Below are positions 45,244 to 54,593 of a stretch of 64,000 bases of DNA, piece after piece. The number at the start of each line of letters is the position of its first letter. The first letter of the stretch is position 1. Location: IMG/VR virus record IMGVR_UViG_3300046697_000351, positions 1 through 64,000 of that record, one strand, 5' to 3'. Made by a program: the position numbers and the translations under genes. The notes beneath the pieces were generated by a model that worked only from the letters and a program-made list of their open reading frames with translations, ran no database searches and had not been told where the DNA came from. This stretch comes from a virus.

Positions 45244-48200
45244 CTATTGATACCTGATGATGAACATGACGTTGGCGTTCTTCGGGCGGGACTCTTGGTT
45301 CCCACCAGTCGGGCTGTCGATGATGTTACCCGTGTTAGCGGCCTGCGGGTACGGCCAGTATGCTCCCGCGCCGCCGCTCAGATTTCCGGAGGCGGGATTC
45401 ATCGGGTGGAGATGACCTCGGTCCACGTCCATCTCGTAGGAGCCCACAGTGTTGCCGCTCCGGCCGCCAGGCAGACGGTTGAAGCGAGATGCGGCATCGG
45501 GGTCGGTGAGAGAGTCGGTAGAGTCGTGGCTCCAACCTCTAGGGAAGCACCCGCGCATGTCCGGGAGGTTGAAGTGGGTCCCGTCCGGGGTGCCCCACCG
45601 GTCTCCGATGACCGCGTAGAGGTCGGGATACGAGACCGTGAGCAGGCTCGTCCCGTCGCACTCCATCCATCCCGCAGGCGCGTTCGGCCCGCAGAACATG
45701 GTCATCGAGCCGACCGGGACCGAGGCGAGGGTCGTCCACGCTGCGGAGGACGGGCTGGTGGCCACCGGTACCTGGCCGACCGTCGGGGTCCCGGTCACGG
45801 GTATCGACAACGACCTAAGGAAGGGCCTGACGTCCTTGATATTCCCCTGGGTCACGATCGGAGATGATCCGTTGTTGTAGACGCAGACGACCTCGGCCAG
45901 GACCAGACCCGGCGTCGGGTATGGCGGAGGCGTCGACGGAGTCAAGAGCGAGTATCCGGCAGAATTCTCGGGTACGGTGTTTAGGTTCCCGGAATCATCC
46001 AGATAAACCAGGCCCACGTAGCTGTTGGCGGCCAGGGCCAGAGGCACGGACGGGAGAGCGATGCTGCCTCCAGAGCACTGGACCTTGTTCGCACCGTCAC
46101 TAGCAACGAAGTAGGGACCAGTTGCGACGTTCAGGTTGATATCCGGTGTCGCCGAGGCGTATGGCCGCAGCTGGTCGAGGCCGACCTCGGAGATGAAACC
46201 GTTGGTGCTCATGGCCGCGTTCATCCCGATCTCGATCTGCTGAAGCGCTCCCTGGACGGTAGTGGACGTTATCTGGAAGTTGTTGGGGTTGCTCCCGGTG
46301 ACCGGTTGGATTCCGACTAGGGACGCGCCTTCATCAGGCCCGACTGCCGCCAGCGTGGTATAGCTCACGAACCCGCTCTCCAGAGCCACTAGGGAGATGT
46401 TCGGGCTGTACATGGCCACCGTGGTCGCAGCCGGTGACGGGGTATTGATCCCGTAGCTCAGCTGAGACCCGACCACGCCGTTTATAAAGTAGGATGGGAG
46501 CAGGGTCTTCGGCGCCTGGAAGAAGCAGCCCGTTACCGTGGGGTTGCTGGCGATCGGGGTCGGCAGCGTTACTCCGTCGAGGATGTTGATCGCCGCAGAT
46601 GCCGAGCCCGGACCCATAATGAATGTGGTGTCGATGATCAGGGGATTGGATATATTCGTTATGTCGATGATATCGACTGCCGCCGGTGTCCCGGAGGTGC
46701 AGTCCGCCGAGCTGAAGGTGCAGTTTGAGATCACTGGGTTCGATCCGTTCGCGACCACGGCGTTGTTCCCGTTGTTGGTGCACGAAGTGATGCTGCAAAG
46801 GGCACCCGACTTCACTACTAGACCCAGGCTCGCGGCGTTATTGCCAACGGGGGTGTCTGCGGCGTCACCGGTTCCGCCTAGGATCAGGCAGGCCGTGAAC
46901 GTGGCGTTCACCGAGAGTCCGGTCATGACCACGGTCGTCACCGTGCAGTCGGAGAAGGCGGAGGTTGATGTCCCGGAGATGAACATGCAAGCCCCGACCA
47001 CGACGTCGGTCCAGGTCAAGGACGTGCCCGAGACCACGATCTGGTTGATCGTCGAGGTGATGTCGCTGCTGGTCAGGGTATTCACCGAACCGCTGAGGCT
47101 AACGCAGTCCGTGGCCGTCCCCGCCACTGGGCTAGACAAGGACGTGATCGGGGCGATGTTAAAGTCCATGTCCACGGCAGTGAACGACTCGCTGCTATAC
47201 AGGGCCCGATCATTGGATGTCACCGAGCACCCGCTGGCGATCATCGTCCCGTTGTTGACCACGGCTCCGATCCCGGGGTTCGGGCCCGTGCTGAAGGCGG
47301 TTACTTCGGTGTCGGTAATGGTCACGGTCGCGGTCGTGTTCACGACGCCCGCCGCCGAGGTCGCCCCGACCCAGTTCCCGCACCAGATATAGGAATCTTG
47401 GATCGTGAGCGTCGACCCGATATTGGCCAGGACCCCGACGGTTCCGAGGGCGCCAACAGGAGCCGTGGCCTGGCTCTCGCCGTATATCTTTTGGCCGATC
47501 AGGCAGTTGCTGATCGTAGCCGACAGGACCGACGCCCCGACGCTGACGATGACGTCGTTCCCGGTTAGGCCGACGCCGATATCCAGGCCTAGATTCGAGA
47601 CCGTGACATTGTTAGCCGAGATCGTGAGCGCGTTGAAGTTCCCGCCAACGATGGGCGCGACCCTGATCGTGGTCGTCGTCGGATCAAGGCCCGTTAGCGT
47701 GACGTAGGGATTGACCATCGTTATCGGGAACTCGCTGACGTAGGTCCCGGGCTCGACCAGGACCACGTACTGGTTCGCGTATCCTACGGCGGTCGGCCCA
47801 GACATCGGTATGCTGTTTAGGGCCTCCTGGACGCTGGTGAACTGGCCCCCGGTCTGAGACACGGTAATGAGGTTGTTTGGGGAGAAGTTCTTGGACAGGG
47901 CCGCGATCGGCCTCACGTCAATCACGTCTGAGGCGTTGATCGCGGTCTGGGCCGTGTATCGGTTCACCATCGCTAAGGGGAAGGTCCAGGACCCGGTCGG
48001 GACCGCAGGGGCCAAGGGGTTGTTGACGTTGACGGATTGCGCTATGTTGATGGAGTACTGTACCTGCTCGCGGTAGGCGCCTGGGCCAAGGGTCGGGTCC
48101 TCGATATTGGGGTACTGGGTCGCGGTGACGTCCGCTATCGAGACCGTGAGGTAGATCAAGTCTGTCCTGGGTGCGGTCGGGACACCGACAGGCATGTTGT

Positions 48201-48504
48201 AGATGAACTGCGGGGGCGCGCCTATGGCCTGGTGCAGGCCATCGGGGAGGATTAGCCGCTGGCCCTGGGTGTAGATCGCGCCCAGGGTGATGTTCACGGC
48301 ATTGTCCAGGCCGCTGGCGACGACGAGGAAGCCCTCGCCCAGGGCTCCGTCAGTGATCAGGTTCTCGATGAACCGCTGCCTCTCGTTGTTCTGGATGTCC
48401 TGGAGTTCGACCATCTCGAAGTCGGCGGGGTGAGTCCCCTCCTGGAAGACCACGGTCTCGAAGCGGTTGGCTTCGTCGAAGGTTCTCTTGCTCAGCTCTG
48501 GCAT
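45244..48504 (-). CDS. Large tail fibre with beta-helix and tail-collar C-terminus
   Basis: The 1086-aa product begins with a baseplate-attachment type region (KRTFDEANRFETVVFQEGTH). About residues 210-700 contain many short strands with Asn/Thr turns (LTGLDPTTTTIRVAPI, TVTNLG-like, VLSATISNCLIGQ), typical of a right-handed beta-helix fibre shaft. The C-terminal 170 residues are a tail-collar/tip domain: VPVGSMTMFCGPNAPAGWME, CDGTSL, FNLPDMRGCFPRGW, then GHLHPM and NVMFIIRYQ. It probably binds the host receptor. AAAGGAG precedes ATG 48504. Confidence 0.85.
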   Translation of the reverse strand: MPELSKRTFDEANRFETVVFQEGTHPADFEMVELQDIQNNERQRFIENLITDGALGEGFLVVASGLDNAVNITLGAIYTQGQRLILPDGLHQAIGAPPQFIYNMPVGVPTAPRTDLIYLTVSIADVTATQYPNIEDPTLGPGAYREQVQYSINIAQSVNVNNPLAPAVPTGSWTFPLAMVNRYTAQTAINASDVIDVRPIAALSKNFSPNNLITVSQTGGQFTSVQEALNSIPMSGPTAVGYANQYVVLVEPGTYVSEFPITMVNPYVTLTGLDPTTTTIRVAPIVGGNFNALTISANNVTVSNLGLDIGVGLTGNDVIVSVGASVLSATISNCLIGQKIYGESQATAPVGALGTVGVLANIGSTLTIQDSYIWCGNWVGATSAAGVVNTTATVTITDTEVTAFSTGPNPGIGAVVNNGTMIASGCSVTSNDRALYSSESFTAVDMDFNIAPITSLSSPVAGTATDCVSLSGSVNTLTSSDITSTINQIVVSGTSLTWTDVVVGACMFISGTSTSAFSDCTVTTVVMTGLSVNATFTACLILGGTGDAADTPVGNNAASLGLVVKSGALCSITSCTNNGNNAVVANGSNPVISNCTFSSADCTSGTPAAVDIIDITNISNPLIIDTTFIMGPGSASAAINILDGVTLPTPIASNPTVTGCFFQAPKTLLPSYFINGVVGSQLSYGINTPSPAATTVAMYSPNISLVALESGFVSYTTLAAVGPDEGASLVGIQPVTGSNPNNFQITSTTVQGALQQIEIGMNAAMSTNGFISEVGLDQLRPYASATPDINLNVATGPYFVASDGANKVQCSGGSIALPSVPLALAANSYVGLVYLDDSGNLNTVPENSAGYSLLTPSTPPPYPTPGLVLAEVVCVYNNGSSPIVTQGNIKDVRPFLRSLSIPVTGTPTVGQVPVATSPSSAAWTTLASVPVGSMTMFCGPNAPAGWMECDGTSLLTVSYPDLYAVIGDRWGTPDGTHFNLPDMRGCFPRGWSHDSTDSLTDPDAASRFNRLPGGRSGNTVGSYEMDVDRGHLHPMNPASGNLSGGAGAYWPYPQAANTGNIIDSPTGGNQESRPKNANVMFIIRYQ

Positions 48505-48517
48505 GGTAATGGCTCCT

Positions 48518-49663
48518 TTAGAACGCTATTGCCCAGCGAATGAAAACGCCCTGGCCCGTGGTTATGTTCGTGAACGTCGGCACGCCCCAGGCCAGTATTT
48601 TCGTGCCCGCGTTCCCTATGATGGCGATCTCCCTGATGGTGTCGTTTATCCCGAGGTTGAACTGGGCCCGGACCAGAAGGTTCGGGTTCGGCTGATCGGA
48701 GACGTCGAGCAGGTTCGGTTGCAGGAGTTCGAGCGCAACCGGTCCATTGATGGCGCGGTCGCCCAGGAACGATACCTGGGACGGGGAGACCCTGCCAAGC
48801 TCGTGGAACATCCGCGTGGGGTTGTAGAAGGTCCTGGCCCCGATGTCGCACTCCACGTACCCGATGTACACGATCGTCCCGTTCGGAGGCGTCGGCGGCG
48901 TCGTCTTTCCCAGCGATGGCATGTTCTGGACCTCGCCGATGCCGTAGGCTCCGGACATGGTCCCGGTGTCTATGAGGAACAGATGGTTGAAGCAGTCCTG
49001 CTGCAAGCAGTTCGGCCCCGTGGCGCTGTTCCCGAAGCTCAGGGCCAAGTCGTGGGAGGTGTTGGCGACCTCGATGAAGTAGAAGGTGTTAGGGAACCCA
49101 TTCGGACCGAAATTGTACACGGGGAAGTCGTTGTGGAGGATGACCGGGTCTATCCCGGTCATCTCGAAGTTGTTCCCGAGGCGGGGGTTGGTCCCGAACG
49201 AGGAGTAGGCGCCCCCGACGCCGGAGCCGACCGCGACGTGTGATATCCCGGCGAGGGCGCTCTCCGGGGTCTGGCCCATGTCAAACAGGGTCAAAGACGT
49301 GGTGTTCCCAATGAGGCCCAGATCATACGTTGGGTTCCCGGATACGGTGCGGTAGACGTTGTAGCTCAGGGCCCCGGCCACCGCTGACCATGAGATCGAG
49401 TTGTAGTTTGCTGACCCTAGGCCAGCGTTGCCCGTCGCCGTCGTCGCGATAGAGAACGGCAGGCCTTGGCCGTAGGCGGTAACGGACTTTATCACATATG
49501 CCCACGTCGAGGAACCGGCGGCTCCGACGTTGGCCACCGCCGATGACCCCGGAGCCGGGATCGAGAAGTCTGTAAGCTGCTGCTCGGCGGTACCGGCCAT
49601 GAGCTGGGAGATCAGGGTCCTTCCGTCTCTGCTCATCTGTTGCTGCGTGCTGAGTCCGCTCAT
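48518..49663 (-). CDS. Tail or fibre-associated protein, 381 aa
   Basis: ATG 49663 is preceded by GGGGAAAT; a longer in-frame extension is rejected as Arg/Ser-rich. After MSGLSTQQQMSRDGRTLISQ comes a beta-rich FN3-like domain (ISWSAVAGALSYNVYRTVSG) and a long region with ordinary fibre composition. It lies between the FN3 giant and the large fibre and probably joins fibres to the baseplate. Confidence 0.65.
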   Translation of the reverse strand: MSGLSTQQQMSRDGRTLISQLMAGTAEQQLTDFSIPAPGSSAVANVGAAGSSTWAYVIKSVTAYGQGLPFSIATTATGNAGLGSANYNSISWSAVAGALSYNVYRTVSGNPTYDLGLIGNTTSLTLFDMGQTPESALAGISHVAVGSGVGGAYSSFGTNPRLGNNFEMTGIDPVILHNDFPVYNFGPNGFPNTFYFIEVANTSHDLALSFGNSATGPNCLQQDCFNHLFLIDTGTMSGAYGIGEVQNMPSLGKTTPPTPPNGTIVYIGYVECDIGARTFYNPTRMFHELGRVSPSQVSFLGDRAINGPVALELLQPNLLDVSDQPNPNLLVRAQFNLGINDTIREIAIIGNAGTKILAWGVPTFTNITTGQGVFIRWAIAF

Positions 49664-49673
49664 GATATTTCCC

Positions 49674-52600
49674 CTATATTCCTGCGTTGAATCGGAAGAG
49701 TTTGGCCGTGTCCAGCGAGCGCCCATAGAAGAAGACCCCGCCGTCGAAGGCCAGGCCCTGCACCCGCTCGTTCACGACGTAGGTCTTGGTCAAGACCAGG
49801 GTCTGACCCAGGGTGATCGGCGGATTCGGGATCGAGAAGACATGGACCGTGGTCGAGGTCCCGTTATACAGGGCCGTGGCCACCAGCGAGCCGCCCCCAA
49901 GTTCGATCGAGATCGAGCCCGTGGCGAGGTTGATGAGGTCTCCTGGGTGCCCCACCGGGTCCTCAGTCACCGTGGGAGGCACGTACACCGACGGCAGGGG
50001 TATGCTCCCGACCACGGCCCCGATCGGCAGGGGGTTGTAGCCCAGGTACCCGGCGCTGGCGCTGGGCGGGACGAGGCTCATGTCCACCAGCCAGATTTTC
50101 CCGGCCAGGTCCACGATCAGGACCTTGGAGACGGCGTCCGAGACGAAGTCCAGGACGTAGTTCTGGATGTTGAATATCTCCACTGCCTGATTCGTGCTGC
50201 GCTGGACCTGGAACAGCGTAGTGTTGTAGGACGTGGTCGAGCCTGAGCTGTCGGTCTGGAGGACCATGCACAGGCCGTTGCCTCCAGCAGCCTCGATGCG
50301 CAGGGGCTGCGCTGAGGCTCCGACCTCTCCCAGGAAGGGGAGGGATATGAAGGGCTCAATCGGGTGCGTGATCGCCAGGGTCCTGTCCCAGTTCTGGAAC
50401 TCGGTCGGGGCCGAGTCCCAGGGTGCGATGCCGCTGACCCCCGCGCCTTCCTGGGTCGCGAAGGTCCAGCCATCGTAGATTCCCAGGCCAAGCGCGCCCC
50501 AGGACTGCGAGTTTCCGGAGAACCCCGCACCTTGACCCGCGATCCCGACGTCGAACAGGCCGCTGTCGTTGCTGGCCCCAGACCAGGCCAGGGTACTGAT
50601 GGGGGCGACCACGCGCGCCAGGGTCACCGCGTCTATGAGGTACATGGAGTCCCCGGCCCCGGCGGCGACCACCCTCGTCAGGTCCCCGCTCTGGATCGAC
50701 GCGGTCCCGGCGTAGTCCGAGGAGGACGCGAGGAGGATCGGCTCGTAGCCCACGGGGTTGTTCGTGACCTTGACGATGCCGTTAGCGCACCCCGCGAACA
50801 CGCCGTTTCCGTTCTCGGTCAGGGCATCCCTAGAGCCGAAGGTCCTGACGACGTTGACCATGCCCAGGGGCATGAAAACGGCGTCGTACAGGGTCTGATG
50901 CACCGTCACCGAGTTCGGGCCCGACTCGATCGCGGAGAACATCGACGCCGAGTAGCTGAGGACGTCGCCGATGTTCCCGGGGGCGACCAGGGCGTTGTCG
51001 ACGTACGTCATGGGGGAGGCCGAGGCCGGTATCGTGGCGATGGCGCTCATGGCCGAGCCATTGACGCTGCGGCTGATCAAGACTTGATCGCCAGCGGCGT
51101 AGGCGTACCCCGCCGGGGGCGTGATCGTGAGCGTGACCTGGGTTCTGTTCGTCTGCGACGTAGTGATAACGGGCGCGCCCATTCGGCAGGTGAAGACGGC
51201 GATGTTTGATTGCGGAGAGGTGTTGTCCGCGTCCACGGCGTAGACCCAGTACTGCACGGTGTCGCCCATGTTCATCGGGTATGTGTCCCGGTAGCTCCTC
51301 AGCGCCGGGTTCGCGTCGTTGCAGACCAGGATCGGGGCCTCGTACGAGGTGGGGGACCCGGTCACGAACTTCTGGCGCCAGACCTCGAAGCCGGTGGCCA
51401 GGGTATTGGCGTCGGACCAGGTCACTAGGTTCTGGGTCGACAGGGGCCTAGTCACCGCGACCCCGGTGGGGGCGGACAAGGCCAGGTCGGTCGAGACCGT
51501 TAGGGAATAGGCCCCGAGGTTCTTGGGCACCGCGACGTCGCTGAGTATGAGGTAGGCCTGCTTGATCTCCCTGACCCTGAACGAGACTAGGGCCCCGGGG
51601 GCGCCGTTGACGGCGACCGTGACCGTCGTCTGCCCAGGGGGCACGCGCGCGACCTCCACGAACGTGCCGTTGTTCGAGAACGCGGTCTCGATCGCGGTGT
51701 AGTCCATGTAGAGGTTGTTCGTGGTCCAGGTCAGGGTCGCCATGTTATCCGGAGTCCCCACGACCTGGAGGTCCTGCGGGGGGTCGAACGGGGTCGTGAC
51801 GATGATCGGGATTGAGGCCGGACCCTGCTCCTGGTTGTCGAAGTTCTGGACGGAGTAGGCGTAGACCGCCCCGGAGATGATCGGGGCGTCGTCGACGAAC
51901 TCCGTGACCGAGGCCGCGACGCTGGCGATAAGGGTCAGCGGGGCTCCGTCCATGGACTTGTAGACCAGGGTCCCGCGCACGAACGGGCTTATGTTCTGCC
52001 AGGACACGTTGATGACCCCGGCCCCGGTGATCGCCACTGAGACGTTGTCTGGCGCAACCAGCTCCTGGACGATGATGATCTGGATAGAGTTCGACCAGGG
52101 GCTGACCGCCGTCGCGTTATCGGCCCGAACCCGGTACGAGACGAAGGTCCCTACAGGGTAGTCGAAGACGTCGGTGAAGGAAGTGGTCCCCCCCGGGACC
52201 GTGATCAGGGGTCCGATCACGGGCAAGAACGCGGGAGCCTCCATGATCGTGCGCTGGATCGAGTACGATGTCTCCAGGTCCTCGTTGATGACCAGGTTCG
52301 TGTCGGTCCAGGTCAGGATCGCGCCGATGTCTGCGGCGGGGACCACGGAGACGAGGACGGGCGCGTTCAGGGGCGCTGTGACGCTGAATGCCGCTGACGT
52401 CGGCCCCGCGAAGTCCTGGTTGAAGGCCTCGACCTTGAAGGTGTATATCTGTCCAGGCACTATGACCACGGAGTAGACGTAGGTCAGCGTCCCCGGGGCA
52501 ACGACGGCGACCTGGTCGAAGACCGTGGTGCTGCCGACGTCCAGGTACACGCGGACCCCCTTCTCGTCGGACACTGCCGGGTAGTTGGGGTCGGTCCAGA

Positions 52601-53600
52601 CCAAGGTGATCTGGGTCCCTCCTCCGATGGTCGCGGAGGTGATGACCGGGGCCGCCATAGTCTGCGGCACGACCACGCTCTGGGCTGCGGAGAATGGTCC
52701 GACGTCGCCCGTGGACGGCGACACCGCCCTGACCCTGTAGGTGTAGGTCCCCGGGACCATGCCCAGGTACCCGAAGGCGTCGTCGTAGGCCCCGGTTGGG
52801 GCTGGCCCAGCGGCCATGGTCATCGAGGACAGGAGCAGGAACGGTCCGGCTCCGACGCTCCTCCAGACTTCGACCTGGTCACCGGCGCCGTAGGTGTTGG
52901 GGTCGGTCCAGGCCAGGGCAATGAGCCCGACCTTGATCGCGGGGATGGCCAGCGGCGGGGAGATCGTGAAGTCCGGGGTGTAGATCGGGACCGCCAGGGT
53001 CTGCGCCGAGAACGAGGATGGGACGGTGATGGAGGACGGGGCGCTGAGCGTCGTGGTCTGGTACTTGTTCGTGACCTGGACTTCGTAGGAGTAGGTGTGT
53101 CCGGGGGGAGGCGCGGAGGCCGCGATGGTCGCCCCCGGCAGTATGGTCACCCCGGGGGTTCCCGCCGTGACCGTGACGGCCCCGGAATCGGTGGCCGCCG
53201 CCGTATCCAGAGACATGATCACGGGAGTGGGTGAGGCGAGGACCCCGGCGGGGATCACTGCGTCGGAAAATGCGTAGGAGATTCCCGAGAAAGTGTACCC
53301 CTCTTCGGTCCCGGCTCCGGCGGACACGGTGTAGAAGTACTGGGTCAGGGACGACTCCACGGCTCCGGTATCGATCCTGTGACCATCGTTGCCGTTATCC
53401 GGGTTTCCATCCACGTAGTATTTCAGGAAGTAGGAGTACCGAGTCAGGTCCGCCCCGGAATTGGGGTCGCTGAGACCCAGGATCAGGGACGTCCCCGAGG
53501 CGGAAATCCCGGTGATCGACACCGGTTGGAGGGGGACGAAGGTATCGACCTCGAACAGCTCGAAGAAGTTGCCGCTGCGTACGGGTCTGATGACGCTCAT
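49674..53600 (-). CDS. Giant multi-FN3 virion protein, 1308 aa
   Basis: ATG 53600 overlaps the upstream stop. The body is a chain of about ten beta-sandwich repeats with the fibronectin-type-III pattern: a proline-rich strand, LTWTD(P/T)N, then an S/T-rich region and YxYRVRAV or YSVQ. Examples are LIALAWTDPNTYGAGDQVEVW, ITLVWTDPNYPAVSDEKGVRV split by loops. The C-terminal 300 residues differ (AVFMPLGMVNVVRTFGSRD, ...VHVFSIPNPPITLG) and look like a beta-propeller or sandwich. FN3 repeats are often displayed on phage surfaces and bind cell-surface sugars. Confidence 0.8.
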   Translation of the reverse strand: MSVIRPVRSGNFFELFEVDTFVPLQPVSITGISASGTSLILGLSDPNSGADLTRYSYFLKYYVDGNPDNGNDGHRIDTGAVESSLTQYFYTVSAGAGTEEGYTFSGISYAFSDAVIPAGVLASPTPVIMSLDTAAATDSGAVTVTAGTPGVTILPGATIAASAPPPGHTYSYEVQVTNKYQTTTLSAPSSITVPSSFSAQTLAVPIYTPDFTISPPLAIPAIKVGLIALAWTDPNTYGAGDQVEVWRSVGAGPFLLLSSMTMAAGPAPTGAYDDAFGYLGMVPGTYTYRVRAVSPSTGDVGPFSAAQSVVVPQTMAAPVITSATIGGGTQITLVWTDPNYPAVSDEKGVRVYLDVGSTTVFDQVAVVAPGTLTYVYSVVIVPGQIYTFKVEAFNQDFAGPTSAAFSVTAPLNAPVLVSVVPAADIGAILTWTDTNLVINEDLETSYSIQRTIMEAPAFLPVIGPLITVPGGTTSFTDVFDYPVGTFVSYRVRADNATAVSPWSNSIQIIIVQELVAPDNVSVAITGAGVINVSWQNISPFVRGTLVYKSMDGAPLTLIASVAASVTEFVDDAPIISGAVYAYSVQNFDNQEQGPASIPIIVTTPFDPPQDLQVVGTPDNMATLTWTTNNLYMDYTAIETAFSNNGTFVEVARVPPGQTTVTVAVNGAPGALVSFRVREIKQAYLILSDVAVPKNLGAYSLTVSTDLALSAPTGVAVTRPLSTQNLVTWSDANTLATGFEVWRQKFVTGSPTSYEAPILVCNDANPALRSYRDTYPMNMGDTVQYWVYAVDADNTSPQSNIAVFTCRMGAPVITTSQTNRTQVTLTITPPAGYAYAAGDQVLISRSVNGSAMSAIATIPASASPMTYVDNALVAPGNIGDVLSYSASMFSAIESGPNSVTVHQTLYDAVFMPLGMVNVVRTFGSRDALTENGNGVFAGCANGIVKVTNNPVGYEPILLASSSDYAGTASIQSGDLTRVVAAGAGDSMYLIDAVTLARVVAPISTLAWSGASNDSGLFDVGIAGQGAGFSGNSQSWGALGLGIYDGWTFATQEGAGVSGIAPWDSAPTEFQNWDRTLAITHPIEPFISLPFLGEVGASAQPLRIEAAGGNGLCMVLQTDSSGSTTSYNTTLFQVQRSTNQAVEIFNIQNYVLDFVSDAVSKVLIVDLAGKIWLVDMSLVPPSASAGYLGYNPLPIGAVVGSIPLPSVYVPPTVTEDPVGHPGDLINLATGSISIELGGGSLVATALYNGTSTTVHVFSIPNPPITLGQTLVLTKTYVVNERVQGLAFDGGVFFYGRSLDTAKLFRFNAGI

Positions 53601-54226
53601 GGGCCAGGTATCTCCTGCTGGGATATGAGGGCGATGAACTGGTGCGCGGGCGTGACGAAGGCCAGGGCAGGCGGGACGAAGGTGAGCATCCTTATATCCG
53701 CAGTATTGGCGACGCTCACGACCTGGACCTGGGTCCCGAACGGGTCGAATCCAAGGCTCCTGAGGAGCACGCCCGGCATCCACTCGGCCAAGGGGTTGTT
53801 CCAGGTATTGTTGGGCAGGGGGCTGTTCAGGATAAAGAACTGGGTCGGGTCCGGGGGCACGCCGGGGCCGATGAACCTGGCCGCGTCATTGAAGTAGTCC
53901 CGGATCACGACCGTGGCCGATGGTGCGTAGGCGTGAACCATGTCGATCAGGCACTGCTTGAACGGGGCCTCCAGGCGGGACTTGATAGTGCCTAGGAGGA
54001 TGTTCCGGTACTGCTCCGTGGTGAAGCTGGGATCGAACGCCACCTGTAGGAGCGTGCCCCAGTTCGGTTGCAGGGTGTCGGGCCTGGCCGTGGCGATGTT
54101 CCGGTCGGAATTGACGCTGTTGATCTCGGCGTCCGCCGCGTTCATCTGGTCAGCCTGGAGCCAGATCGTGAGCAGGATGTTCGACGAGGTCAGCGACACC
54201 GGTACGAAGTTTATTGGGGTTGGCAT
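53597..54226 (-). CDS. Baseplate protein I-like, 209 aa
   Basis: It sits immediately after baseplate J in the order J then I, as in P2-like tails. The first half is helical (IWLQADQMNAADAEINSVNS, LLQVAFDPSFTTEQYRNILL) as in gpI/tail protein I, and the C-terminus (PFGTQVQVVSVANTADIRML) is strand-rich. The assignment rests on synteny more than on motifs. Confidence 0.55.
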   Translation of the reverse strand: MPTPINFVPVSLTSSNILLTIWLQADQMNAADAEINSVNSDRNIATARPDTLQPNWGTLLQVAFDPSFTTEQYRNILLGTIKSRLEAPFKQCLIDMVHAYAPSATVVIRDYFNDAARFIGPGVPPDPTQFFILNSPLPNNTWNNPLAEWMPGVLLRSLGFDPFGTQVQVVSVANTADIRMLTFVPPALAFVTPAHQFIALISQQEIPGP

Positions 54227-54229
54227 GTT

Positions 54230-54586
54230 CTAGGGCACGTAGTACTGGGCCCGGATCAGGCTCGGGCCGGGGTTGAGCACGATCGTGGTGGACCAGCCCC
54301 CGGTCGCATCCGCGACGATGCTCGTGGTCGGAGACTGGTTGATGTTGTTGACGAGGACGATGATCGTGGACCCTGGGGTGGCCGTGCCCCTTACCGCTAC
54401 GGACTCGATCTCCGGGACCGTGAAATCCGTCGAGGAGTTGTAGACGTAGTATGGGATAAGCTGGGCCATGGCCACGAAGAACTTGTTCGAGGCCTCAGGG
54501 AGGACCACGATCATGTCGATGATCGGCGTCGGCCCCACGGGGACCTCGATGCTTACCTGCGACGGCAGAGACTGGACTATCGGCAT
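54230..54586 (-). CDS. Small baseplate-region protein, 118 aa
   Basis: The product begins MPIVQSLPSQVSIEVPVGPT and is strand-rich with a Gly/Thr-rich C-terminus, like one Ig-type domain (SVAVRGTATPGSTIIVLVNN). No family recognised. It lies between baseplate J and I-like genes. Confidence 0.6.
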   Translation of the reverse strand: MPIVQSLPSQVSIEVPVGPTPIIDMIVVLPEASNKFFVAMAQLIPYYVYNSSTDFTVPEIESVAVRGTATPGSTIIVLVNNINQSPTTSIVADATGGWSTTIVLNPGPSLIRAQYYVP

Positions 54587-54593
54587 AGGTTTC

